A stretch of DNA of 64,000 bases from Collimonas sp. PA-H2. Its GTDB lineage: Bacteria; Pseudomonadota; Gammaproteobacteria; Burkholderiales; Burkholderiaceae_D. Every line of letters starts with the position of its first letter. Within the stretch, counting starts at the first letter, position 1. The notes below the pieces were generated by a model. The model saw only the letters and a program-made list of their open reading frames with translations, was not told the origin of the DNA and made no database searches. Location: assembly GCF_002564105.1 (NCBI RefSeq), contig NZ_PDBX01000001.1:1488001-1552000 (forward strand), read 5' to 3'. Below, piece after piece: positions 10,373-18,074 of this stretch. The translations under genes and the position numbers were made by a program.

Positions 10373-11035
10373 ATGTCCCTGCCAATCCCGCGCGCCATCC
10401 TGTTTGACCTTGACGGCACGCTTGCCGACACTGCACCGGATCTGGCAGGGGCGCTCAACCGCCTGCGCAATGACCGCGGCTTGAGCAGCACGCCTTACGA
10501 GCAATTGCGTCCGCATACTTCAGCCGGTGCGCGCGGCATGATAGGCGCCGCCTTCGGTTTGAAGCCGGGCGACCCGGATTATGAGGAATTGCGCGTTGGC
10601 TTCCTGGCTCACTACGCGGCCGCGCTAGCGGTCGACAGCACCCTGTTCGACGGCATTCCTGCGCTCTTGAAAGAACTGCGCCAGCGTCAACTGGGCTGGG
10701 GCGTGGTGACCAACAAGGCGGCCGTATTCACCGATCCGCTGGTGGCGCAGATCGGCCTGGCAGATGCCGATTGCGTCATTTCCGGCGACACCACCGCGCA
10801 TTCGAAACCGCATCCTGAACCATTGCTGGAAGCCGCGCGGCGTCTCAATCTGCAGCCGCAGGAGTGCTGGTATGTGGGCGACGACCTGCGCGATATCCAG
10901 GCCGGCCGCGCCGCCGGCATGGCCACCGTCGCCGCCGCATGGGGTTATTGCGGCGAGAGCGAACCGGGCAGCTGGCAAGCCGACGCCCTGATCGATACGC
11001 CGCTGCAATTGCTGGCGTTGCTGCCACAGCAGTAA
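10373..11035 (+). CDS. gph: phosphoglycolate phosphatase (HAD family)
   Basis: Dephosphorylates 2-phosphoglycolate formed during repair of 3'-phosphoglycolate DNA ends and by metabolic side reactions. The 220-residue HAD hydrolase has motif I FDLDGTLADT (nucleophile Asp12, acid Asp14), motif II in GVVTNKA, motif III Lys in KPHPEP and motif IV GDDLRDIQAG. The position directly after ubiG is typical. Some members of this subfamily accept other sugar phosphates, so substrate specificity rests on family and context. Confidence 0.9.
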   Translation: MSLPIPRAILFDLDGTLADTAPDLAGALNRLRNDRGLSSTPYEQLRPHTSAGARGMIGAAFGLKPGDPDYEELRVGFLAHYAAALAVDSTLFDGIPALLKELRQRQLGWGVVTNKAAVFTDPLVAQIGLADADCVISGDTTAHSKPHPEPLLEAARRLNLQPQECWYVGDDLRDIQAGRAAGMATVAAAWGYCGESEPGSWQADALIDTPLQLLALLPQQ

Positions 11036-11197
11036 CTTTTTTACGAAAACCCGGTCATACGCCTGCGTAGATTGATGGCCGGCGCTGGATCGACTGCCTG
11101 GCGGCTTGCCATAAGCAGTTTCAAAGACTTTAATAAAATAGCGAGCAAGACTGTCTGACGGTATATTGTTGACATGATTGCCCATAAGGAATAAAAA

Positions 11198-14100
11198 ATG
11201 GCAAACCTCCCTCGCCCTTCCTGGCTTCCACGCGCCATCCGCTGGACCGGCATTACCGTCGCCGTCCTGCTAGTACTGGCGCTGATCAGCTGGCTGGCGG
11301 TGCCGCCGGTCGCTAAGCACCTGGTTGAACAGCAGGTCGAAGCCCAGATCGGACGCAAGGCCAGCGTCGGCAAGATCGCTTTCAATCCGTTCACGCTCAC
11401 GCTCACAGCCACCGATTTCACACTGTACGAACCCGACAAGACCACACCTGCCTTTTCCGCCGGCACGCTGCTGGTGAACGCCTCCTCGGCTTCGCTGTTC
11501 CGCCTGGCGCCGGTGCTGAATGAAGCCCAGCTGATCAATCCCAAGCTGCATATCGTGCGCACCAGCGCCGACGGCATCGGCCGCTACAATTTTTCGGATG
11601 TGATCGACCGCATCCTGGCGATGCCCAAGAGCGACAAGCCGGCCTTGTTTTCAGTCTCGAATATCCAGCTGCAAAACGGCTCGATCAAGTTCGACGACAA
11701 AGTGACCGACAAGCTGGTCGATATCGAGGCGCTGAATATCGGCCTGCCCTACATTTCCAATTTCGCCAGCAAAGTGGACACCTTCGTCCAGCCGCACGTA
11801 TCGGCCAAGATCAACGGCACGCCGTTCGACCTCAAGGGCCGCACCAAACCGTTTTCCGGCAGCCAGGAAACCTCGCTGGCGATCGATATCGAGCAACTGG
11901 ATGTCGCCAGCTATGTCGCCTTTTCCCCGGTCGCGCTGCCGCTGGCGATCCAGAGCGCCAAACTATCCACCAAGCTCGACCTGACCTTCGTCCGCAACAA
12001 GGACAAACCCGAAGTGCTGCTCTCCGGCGGCTTGCAGCTGGCAGATCTGGCGCTGGCCGATAAGAACGCGGCGCCGCTGCTGAAAGCGCAAGCCATCAGC
12101 GCGCAGATCGGCAAACTGAATGTCCTCAGCGGCGCCGCCGCACTCGACCTCATCGACATCCAGAAGCCGGAAGTCTGGGTCAACCTGAACGCCAACGGCA
12201 GCCTCAACTGGGCGGCCCTGAGCACGCCTGCCGCCAAGCAGGAAATCGTCAAGGATGCGCCAAAGAAGACCGCCGCTGCGCAGCCGCCGATGAGCCTGGC
12301 CAAACTCAGCATCCACGACGGCATAGTGAACTGGAAGGACGCCGCCAATGCTTCGCCGGCGCTGGACCTGCAAGTCAAGAACGTCGCCCTGGAGGCGTCC
12401 CGGCTGTCGATGGCGGCCGACGCCAAGCCAGCCACAGTGACGCTCTCCACCGGCACCGATACCGACCAGCACATCCAGTTCATCGGCCAGATCACGCCGG
12501 CCAAGGCGATAGTCGCCGGCAAGGCCAGCATCAAGGCCTTGTCGCTGGCGGCCTACCAGCCCTATGTCAACCGCTCGCTGGCGGCGGTCTTGTCCGGCCA
12601 GCTGTCGCTGGACACCCTGCTTGCCATCGAAGGCGGCCGCATCCAGCTGCATCAGCTGGGCATAGCTGTGGACGACCTCAAGGTTGCGGCTAAAAGCAGC
12701 GCCGGCGGCAGCATCGCGGCCAAGAAAATCAGCCTGGAAAACGCTAGCCTGGATACCCAGGCGCATACATTCAACGCCGCCGCCTTACGCCTGGCCGGCA
12801 TCGAGGGCGACGTCCGCCGCGACGCCCAAGGCAAACTCAACCTGCAGCAATTCATCGCGCCCGCCGGCGCTGCCAACAAGAGCAACAAGAGCGCGCCGAG
12901 TGCGCCAGCCAAACCCAGCGGACCGGACTGGGTCGCCAACCTGAACCAGTTTGCCGTCACCGACAGCAGCGTCACCTATCTCGACAATGCAGTGAAGCCG
13001 GCGGTCAAGCTGCGTGCCGACGGCCTCAACCTGAGCGCGGAGAATGTCTCCAGCAAGCTCGACAAGCCGATCAAGGTCGCCCTGCGCACCCAGCTCAACA
13101 AGAGCGGCAAACTGGCCGTCGACGGCAGCCTCGCCGCCCAGATGAAATCGGTTGCGCTCGACATCGATGCACAAAACCTGCCGGTGCCGGCGCTGCAGCC
13201 TTACTTCACCGACTACCTGAACGTAACGCTGAGCTCGGGCCTGGCGAGCAGCAAAGGCAAGCTGTCGCTGGTGCTGCCTAGCGGCCGCCAGGAAATGGTG
13301 ACCGGCTATAACGGCAACCTGCGCCTGGCCAATTTCCGCGTGCTGGACAAGGAAAATTCGGCGGATTTCCTGAAGTGGAAAATGCTGGAAGTCAGCGGCA
13401 TCAATGCGAATATCGGCGGCCCGCGCCAGAACGTCACGCTGGCGAAAATCGCCCTGAGCGATTTCTATGCGCGCATCATCCTGTCCGAATCTGCCAAGCT
13501 GAATCTGCAAGACATCGTGGTCTCGAAAAACGCTCCGGCCGACGCGCCGAAGCCGTCCCTGACTTCGGCCGAGGCGGGCGAAGGCATGGGCCAGGGGACG
13601 CAAAAGGTCACCAAGCCGACCGCCGAAGGCACCACCACCGTCGCCCCCATCACCGTCGCGCCGCCTAAAGAGAATGCGCCGGTGATCAAGATCGGCCAGG
13701 TAGTCATCAAGGGCGGCAACATCAACTACACCGACAACTTCGTCAAGCCGAACTACACCGCCAACATGACCGGCATGAACGGCACCGTCGGCGCGATTGC
13801 ATCCGACAAGCCGGCGCCGGCGCCGATTGACCTCAACGGCAAGATCGACAACGATGCCCCAGTCGCCATTTCCGGCTCGCTCAATCCCCTGTTCAAGCCG
13901 ATGTTCCTCGACATCAAGGCCAGCGCCAACGGCGTCGAACTGCCGCGCCTGACGCCGTATGCAGCGAAGTACGCCGGCTACGCCATCGAAAAAGGCAAGC
14001 TGTCGATGGACGTTACCTACCACATCGAAAACGACAAGCTGGTGGCGGAGAACAATGTACGCATCGACCAGCTCACCTTCGGCGACAAGATCGACAGCCC

Positions 14101-14875
14101 GACCGCCACCAAGCTGCCGGTGCTGCTGGCAGTGGCCTTGCTGAAAGACCGCAACGGCCAGATCAACATCAACCTGCCGATTTCCGGCACCCTGTCGGAC
14201 CCGCAGTTTTCGATAGGCGGCATCATCGTCCGCATCTTCATCAACCTGATCGTCAAGGCAGTGACTTCACCGTTTGCGCTGATCAGCTCCGCCTTCGGCG
14301 GCAGCGGCGGCGATGAACTCGGCTACGCAGAATTTGCGCCTGGCTCGGCCACCCTCAGCGCCGCCACCCAGGGCAAGCTGGACACCATCGCCAAGGCGCT
14401 GATTGACCGTCCGGCCCTGAAACTTGACCTGATCGGCCGCGTCGATCCGAAAACCGACACCGACGGCGTGCGCCAGCAAGTCCTCAACCGCCAGCTGAAA
14501 CAGCTGAAACAGAAGGACTCGGTCGACCAGAGTGAAGATACGCAATCGGACGACGTCACCTTGACCGACGCCGACAAGGACAAGTACATGGGCAAGGTGT
14601 ATAGCGCCGGCAAGTTCGACAAGCCGCGCAACGCCATCGGCTTCGCCAAATCGCTGCCGACCGCGGAAATGGAAAAATTGATCGTCGCCAACACGCCGAT
14701 CACCCAGGATGCGCTCAGCGCCCTGGCCACCCGCCGCGCCGAAGCGGTGCGCAAATACCTGGAAACCAAGGGCAAGATCCCGCTGGAACGGATTTTCCTG
14801 ATCGCGCCGAAGCTGACCGCCGACGGCATCAAGGACAAGGGTGCGCCGAACCGTGTAGATTTCGCCCTGAAATAG
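11198..14875 (+). CDS. AsmA-like / DUF748 envelope protein with split OmpA-like C-terminus
   Basis: A 1225-residue protein with one N-terminal transmembrane helix (about residues 17-37) and a very long periplasmic part made of repeated beta-rich segments of DUF748/AsmA type (for example SVGKIAFNPFTLTLTATDFTLYEPD and LDIEALNIGLPYIS). The family is proposed to bridge the two membranes and move lipid or help outer membrane assembly; that role is inferred here. The last 190 residues look like an OmpA-type fold: EFAPGSATLS...LDLIGRVDPKTD, then an insert of about 75 residues, then TRRAEAVRKYLE, ERIFLI and NRVDFALK. RBS AAGGA precedes the ATG. It ends 77 bp before ssrA. Confidence 0.8.
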   Translation: MANLPRPSWLPRAIRWTGITVAVLLVLALISWLAVPPVAKHLVEQQVEAQIGRKASVGKIAFNPFTLTLTATDFTLYEPDKTTPAFSAGTLLVNASSASLFRLAPVLNEAQLINPKLHIVRTSADGIGRYNFSDVIDRILAMPKSDKPALFSVSNIQLQNGSIKFDDKVTDKLVDIEALNIGLPYISNFASKVDTFVQPHVSAKINGTPFDLKGRTKPFSGSQETSLAIDIEQLDVASYVAFSPVALPLAIQSAKLSTKLDLTFVRNKDKPEVLLSGGLQLADLALADKNAAPLLKAQAISAQIGKLNVLSGAAALDLIDIQKPEVWVNLNANGSLNWAALSTPAAKQEIVKDAPKKTAAAQPPMSLAKLSIHDGIVNWKDAANASPALDLQVKNVALEASRLSMAADAKPATVTLSTGTDTDQHIQFIGQITPAKAIVAGKASIKALSLAAYQPYVNRSLAAVLSGQLSLDTLLAIEGGRIQLHQLGIAVDDLKVAAKSSAGGSIAAKKISLENASLDTQAHTFNAAALRLAGIEGDVRRDAQGKLNLQQFIAPAGAANKSNKSAPSAPAKPSGPDWVANLNQFAVTDSSVTYLDNAVKPAVKLRADGLNLSAENVSSKLDKPIKVALRTQLNKSGKLAVDGSLAAQMKSVALDIDAQNLPVPALQPYFTDYLNVTLSSGLASSKGKLSLVLPSGRQEMVTGYNGNLRLANFRVLDKENSADFLKWKMLEVSGINANIGGPRQNVTLAKIALSDFYARIILSESAKLNLQDIVVSKNAPADAPKPSLTSAEAGEGMGQGTQKVTKPTAEGTTTVAPITVAPPKENAPVIKIGQVVIKGGNINYTDNFVKPNYTANMTGMNGTVGAIASDKPAPAPIDLNGKIDNDAPVAISGSLNPLFKPMFLDIKASANGVELPRLTPYAAKYAGYAIEKGKLSMDVTYHIENDKLVAENNVRIDQLTFGDKIDSPTATKLPVLLAVALLKDRNGQININLPISGTLSDPQFSIGGIIVRIFINLIVKAVTSPFALISSAFGGSGGDELGYAEFAPGSATLSAATQGKLDTIAKALIDRPALKLDLIGRVDPKTDTDGVRQQVLNRQLKQLKQKDSVDQSEDTQSDDVTLTDADKDKYMGKVYSAGKFDKPRNAIGFAKSLPTAEMEKLIVANTPITQDALSALATRRAEAVRKYLETKGKIPLERIFLIAPKLTADGIKDKGAPNRVDFALK

Positions 14876-14910
14876 GGTTGCGGCGGGTAACTTTCAATCC
14901 TGGCAAGCCG

Positions 14911-14940
14911 CTGACAGGAAAGCCCCAAGTGCGCTACAAT
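14911..14940 (+). promoter_or_regulatory. sigma-70 promoter of ssrA
   Basis: CTGACA (14911-14916) and TACAAT (14935-14940) are spaced by 18 bp and lie 12 bp before the predicted mature tmRNA 5' end, a good match to -35 and -10 elements. Confidence 0.7.
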
Positions 14941-14952
14941 AGGAGTCTGCTT

Positions 14953-15315
14953 GGGGGCGACCTGGTTTCGACGTGGGTTACAAAGCAGCGCAGGGCATAC
15001 CGAGGACCGACTACCTCGTAAATACAATCGGAATAGATCTAACTGCAAACGATAACTCGTACGCACTAGCCGCTTAATAACCGGTTAGCTCTACACCATC
15101 TCGTCCCTGGGGTGGGCTGGTAAAACAGCAGTAGAGTCATTTACAGGGAATCGCTGTTAGCCGGGTTACTTGGCTGACAGTTAAATTTAGGTGACTCGCC
15201 TGAACGAAGCGTGTGCGTCCGCGTCGGCTGGGTTAAATCAAATGACAGCACTAAGTATGTAGAACTGTCTGTAGAGGACTTGCGGACGCGGGTTCGATTC
15301 CCGCCGCCTCCACCA
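14953..15315 (+). ncRNA. ssrA: transfer-messenger RNA (tmRNA)
   Basis: A 363-nt one-piece tmRNA that rescues stalled ribosomes. The 5' end GGGGGCGACC pairs with the 3' CGCCTCC to form the tRNA-like acceptor stem, followed by ACCA, so CCA is encoded. The T-arm GGTTCGATTCC is clear. The resume reading frame at 15045-15077 encodes the degradation tag ANDNSYALAA and ends in TAA, with the conserved ALAA terminus recognised by ClpXP-type proteases. It has its own promoter and terminator. The 3' end is partly duplicated about 1.5 kb downstream. Confidence 0.97.
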
Positions 15316-15322
15316 CCAATAC

Positions 15323-15351
15323 AAAAGGTCACCCAACGGGTGGCCTTTTTT
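15323..15351 (+). terminator. ssrA terminator
   Basis: AAAAGGTCACCC and GGGTGGCCTTTT form a 12-bp stem (one G-T pair) with a tight loop and a six-T tract. The ISL3 element is inserted right at the end of the T-tract, leaving the hairpin intact. Confidence 0.9.
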
Positions 15352-15353
15352 AT

Positions 15354-16667
15354 GGTTCTTCACGGATTACCGGGATAGGCGGCTTTAATCTTCAGGAAGA
15401 AGAAGGCGCTATCCCGGTATCCGTATGCCATGCGCTTCATCACTTTGATGCGATTGTTAATTCCTTCGAGCTGCCCTGTGTGCATCGGCCAGCGTACCCT
15501 GGCTATGATTCCACGCCAGTAGATTTTGAGCTTTTTGGCAAATTTCTGTAGTGGCTCGATGCTACTGTCATGGGCCATCTTTAGCCAGGCGCGCCAGGCG
15601 TTGCGCCAATGCCAAGCGCTAGTGGCCTGCCATAGTTCCTTCAGACTGGCCTTCATAATGTAGACCGTCATCAATGCTTTGTTTGCAGCTAGCAGTTCGT
15701 CCAATTTCGGCTGCTGCTCGGACGGCACGTTGCTGCGATTGCGCAACAACAGCCATCGGGCGCGCTTGACGACACGCCTCATAGGGAGATCGCCTTTAAG
15801 GCGATTGGCCTCGTCCACGCGCACCCTGTCGATCACCTCCCGACCGTATTTGGCAATCACATGAAACAGGTCGTAGACCACTCTGGCTTGCGGGCAATGC
15901 AGCTGGACTTCGAGGTCGAAAGCCGTATTCATGTCCATGGCCACTGCCTTTATATCGGCGCAACGCGCCGGCCCTAGCCATTCACAGAACACGCGAATTG
16001 CCTCTCTGCTACGACCCTCGCCAACCCAGAGAACGCGGCGCGTGTCGGCATCGAGGACAACCGTGGCATAGCGATGTCCTTTGAACAGCGCGAATTCATC
16101 CATCACTAGCCTGGTTGGCTGGGCGTCAGGCAGCTCAGCCAATTTACCCTCCAGGCGTTGTCGGTCGATCTTGCGCACCGTTTCCCAGTGCAGCCCGGAC
16201 AGCTTGCAGACGTGAGCCGCAGGTAGCTTCTCGCACCATAGACCAACGAATTGGGCCAGACGCTGAGTAATGCGTGCGTGCCGATCCAGCCACTTCACAC
16301 GCTCGGTGCGTGTGCCACAGGAATCGCAGCGCAGCCGCCGAAGATTCACCTGCAGCCACACAGAATCGCCGAGCATCGGCATGTCACGTATGGTGCGCCA
16401 GTAGGTCTCGTGAACTTGGGAACAAGATTGCTCACAGCCGGAGCAAATCATTGGCGCGCCGTCAGTGGGCACAAGGCTGATCCAAGTGCCGTCGTCGCGT
16501 CGGTCAAAATTCCAGACGCGAAAGCCTTCCCAGAATGGGAGGTCAAGATTATTATCCGTCATTGAAAGCGGTGGGGTTGGGTAGAAACTGTTGGTCGCAC
16601 AACAAGTTTAAACTTACTTCACCGCTTTCCCATTTCTAGATTACTTCCCGATAATCCGTGAAGAACC
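15354..16667 (-). mobile_element. ISL3-family insertion sequence, 1314 bp, intact
   Basis: Imperfect terminal inverted repeats begin GGTTCTTCACGGATTACCGG on the left and, read inward from the right, GGTTCTTCACGGATTATCGG. Both ends are flanked by the exact 8-bp direct repeat TTTTTTAT (15346-15353 and 16668-16675), the target-duplication length known for ISL3 elements. It holds one transposase gene on the minus strand that appears complete, so the insertion looks recent and potentially active. The target was the T-tract of the ssrA terminator. Confidence 0.95.
15360..16562 (-). CDS. tnpA: ISL3-family transposase
   Basis: DDE-type transposase of 400 residues with no stop or frameshift. An N-terminal zinc-finger/HTH region has CSGCEQSC and a second pair in RCDSCGTRTERV. 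The catalytic core is visible as VMDEFALFKGHRYATVV (first Asp), KAVAMDMNTAFDLEV (second Asp) and HTGQLEGINNRIKVMKRMAYGYRD (Glu), the last block being the hallmark of ISL3 transposases. The coding end lies inside the left inverted repeat, as is common in compact IS elements. Confidence 0.95.
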   Translation of the reverse strand: MTDNNLDLPFWEGFRVWNFDRRDDGTWISLVPTDGAPMICSGCEQSCSQVHETYWRTIRDMPMLGDSVWLQVNLRRLRCDSCGTRTERVKWLDRHARITQRLAQFVGLWCEKLPAAHVCKLSGLHWETVRKIDRQRLEGKLAELPDAQPTRLVMDEFALFKGHRYATVVLDADTRRVLWVGEGRSREAIRVFCEWLGPARCADIKAVAMDMNTAFDLEVQLHCPQARVVYDLFHVIAKYGREVIDRVRVDEANRLKGDLPMRRVVKRARWLLLRNRSNVPSEQQPKLDELLAANKALMTVYIMKASLKELWQATSAWHWRNAWRAWLKMAHDSSIEPLQKFAKKLKIYWRGIIARVRWPMHTGQLEGINNRIKVMKRMAYGYRDSAFFFLKIKAAYPGNP

Positions 16668-16688
16668 TTTTTTATTGGTGTTCGACGT

Positions 16689-16743
16689 GACAGGTATCGA
16701 GCCCGTGGCCGGAACGGACGCGGGGCGAAGACAGGGTTTCGGC
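16689..16743 (+). repeat. 55-bp dispersed repeat, copy 1
   Basis: Matches the copy at 18999-19053 at 47 of 55 positions without gaps. The conserved 3' half reads GGACGCGGGGCGAAGACA. The 5' half pairs imperfectly with it (CCCGTGGCC/GGACGCGGG), so it can form a REP-like hairpin. Confidence 0.75.
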
Positions 16744-16790
16744 AAGCATGCTTGCCGCTGTCTGAGCGGTTTTCGCCTGCAGGCGAAAAC
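16741..16790. repeat. two perfect palindromes in tandem
   Basis: GGCAAGCATGCTTGCC (16741-16756) and a 22-bp perfect palindrome at 16769-16790 with core CGCCTGCAGGCG lie 12 bp apart, between the IS and the second ssrA-like segment. Their function is unknown. Confidence 0.7.
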
Positions 16791-16796
16791 CAGGGA

Positions 16797-16837
16797 GATT
16801 CCCGCCGCCCCCAATACAAAAGGTCGCCCGAAGGGTG
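16797..16837 (+). repeat. partial second copy of the ssrA 3' end (left part)
   Basis: GATTCCCGCCGCC, then CCCAATACAAAAGGTC and a GCCC..GGGTG hairpin start repeat the ssrA T-arm, acceptor and terminator region beginning at 15296. About 5 bases around the acceptor/CCA are missing, so it is not a functional tRNA-like end. The copy continues at 17017 after the inserted element. Confidence 0.75.
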
Positions 16838-16838
16838 T

Positions 16839-16873
16839 AATGCCGTTCAGTCAAGACTGAACGGCATTTTTAT
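16839..16873. terminator. terminator-like hairpin at the left end of the MITE
   Basis: AATGCCGTTCAG and CTGAACGGCATT form a perfect 12-bp stem with a 6-base loop, followed by TTTTATT. It could terminate plus-strand transcription. Confidence 0.65.
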
Positions 16874-16884
16874 TTGCGGAACTC

Positions 16885-16983
16885 GTAGGGTGGGCACTCC
16901 GTGCCCACGCGGACGAGCCGGGGCACGAATGTCAGGGACACGAATATCCATGATACTGCGTGGGCACGGAGTGCCCACCCTAC
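16885..16983. repeat. REPIN-like inverted pair inside the MITE
   Basis: Two 26-bp arms (16885-16910 and 16958-16983) are exact reverse complements. Each starts GTAGGGTGGGCA and contains the nested palindrome GGGCACTCCGTGCCC. They are separated by 47 bp. Confidence 0.85.
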
Positions 16984-17016
16984 GCCATGTCGTTCTGCCC
17001 TAACTGAATAGCATTA

Positions 17017-17054
17017 GCCCGAATGGTGGCCTTTTGCATTGGTGTTCAACGGCT
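17017..17054 (+). repeat. partial second copy of the ssrA downstream region (right part)
   Basis: GGTGGCCTTTTGCATTGGTG followed by TTCAACG matches the sequence that would have continued from the ssrA terminator (15341-15353, then 16676-16687) before the IS inserted. With 16797-16837 it rebuilds one contiguous second copy. Confidence 0.7.
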
Positions 17055-17963
17055 TCAACGGTGGCCGGCAGATACCTTGATAAAATCGATAAACGCTCGC
17101 AAAGGAGCCGGCACCAGGCGGCGTCCTGGATAATAAAGAAACGGCCCCGAAAAGCGCGGCCACCATGGTTCGAGCACGGCTTCAAGTGCGCCGCTATCAA
17201 GATGGGGACGCAGCCAGTCCTCGAAGAGATAAAAAATGCCGCTGCCTGCGATTGCCGCTTCAACGGCGAGATCCGCGCCTCCCCCCGCCTGTACGATAAG
17301 CGGCCCTGTCGGATCAATTCGTAATACTTCTCCGTTCCGCTCAAACTCCCACGGCGGCATTGATCCACTGGAAAAGCGGCCGCGCAGACACGCATGGTCG
17401 AGCAGTTCGCGTGGATGTTTCGGCCGGCCATGCTGATCAAGGTAGGCGCTGGAAGCGACGGTGGCAAAGCGCTGGACGCGCGGCCCGATCGGCACCGCGA
17501 TCATGTCCTGTTCCAGCCTCTCGTCGTAGCGGATGCCGGCGTCGCACCCGGCCGCTATGACATCGACAAAACTGTCCTCGGTGAGGACCTCCAGTTGAAT
17601 GTCGGGATAGGCGGCGAGAAATGGCGGTACGATGCTGCCCAACACCAGCCGCGCCGCACTGACTGGCACGTTGAGGCGCAAGGTGCCGGCTGGCCTGTCG
17701 CGGAAACCGTTCACTACATCGAGTGCGGACTCCATTTCGCTCAGGGCCGGACTGAGCCGCGCTAGCAGGCCCTCACCCGCTTCGGTCGGAACCACGCTGC
17801 GCGTTGTGCGATTGAACAGCCGCACACCAAGCTGCGCCTCCAGGCGGCGTACCGCCTCGCTGAGCGCGGATGCGCTGCTGCCGCTTGCGCGCGCGCCATC
17901 GCGAAAGCCTTTGGCGCGCGCCACCACCACAAAGGCGTTGAGATCTCCCAGATCAACCTTCAT
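17055..17963 (-). CDS. LysR-family transcriptional regulator
   Basis: A 302-residue regulator with an N-terminal winged HTH (MKVDLGDLNAFVVVARAKGF, then SASALSEAVRRLEAQLGVRLFNRTTR) and a C-terminal effector-binding domain of periplasmic-binding fold. The start at 17963 is chosen because the HTH begins there; the frame stays open upstream to 18485 but that extension overlaps the divergent gene. It is transcribed away from an aldo/keto reductase 111 bp off, the usual arrangement for a LysR regulator controlling its neighbour. The effector is unknown. Confidence 0.92.
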   Translation of the reverse strand: MKVDLGDLNAFVVVARAKGFRDGARASGSSASALSEAVRRLEAQLGVRLFNRTTRSVVPTEAGEGLLARLSPALSEMESALDVVNGFRDRPAGTLRLNVPVSAARLVLGSIVPPFLAAYPDIQLEVLTEDSFVDVIAAGCDAGIRYDERLEQDMIAVPIGPRVQRFATVASSAYLDQHGRPKHPRELLDHACLRGRFSSGSMPPWEFERNGEVLRIDPTGPLIVQAGGGADLAVEAAIAGSGIFYLFEDWLRPHLDSGALEAVLEPWWPRFSGPFLYYPGRRLVPAPLRAFIDFIKVSAGHR

Positions 17964-18003
17964 TTGTTCGCAGCTCCACTGTTCGCCAATCCGCACAACC
18001 CGT

Positions 18004-18019
18004 ATTGATTGTACCCAAT
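18004..18019. promoter_or_regulatory. candidate LysR binding site
   Basis: ATTG-N8-CAAT lies midway in the divergent LysR/reductase gap and fits the interrupted-dyad pattern of LysR boxes. A single site is weak evidence. Confidence 0.35.
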
Positions 18020-18074
18020 TATCGTGGGAGCGGAAAAAGCCTACCATGGATCGTCTTTCATTTACAGGAGCACA

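Larger units (their letters stand above)
16838..17016. mobile_element. MITE-like element, 179 bp, with REPIN-like core
   Basis: Terminal inverted repeats are TAATGCCGTTCAGT on the left and, reverse-complemented, TAATGCTATTCAGT on the right (12 of 14). It is flanked by near-identical 12-bp direct repeats GCCCGAAGGGTG (16826-16837) and GCCCGAATGGTG (17017-17028). The left end also folds as a hairpin with a T-run. There is no coding sequence. A 12-bp duplication is in the range known for IS4-family transposition, so mobilisation in trans by such an element is inferred. Confidence 0.7.

Noticed and set aside
16619..17003. Short frames between the IS and the LysR gene
   Set aside because: They translate palindromes and repeats; similar peptides at 18710-19108 come from the 55-bp repeat, not from a shared protein.
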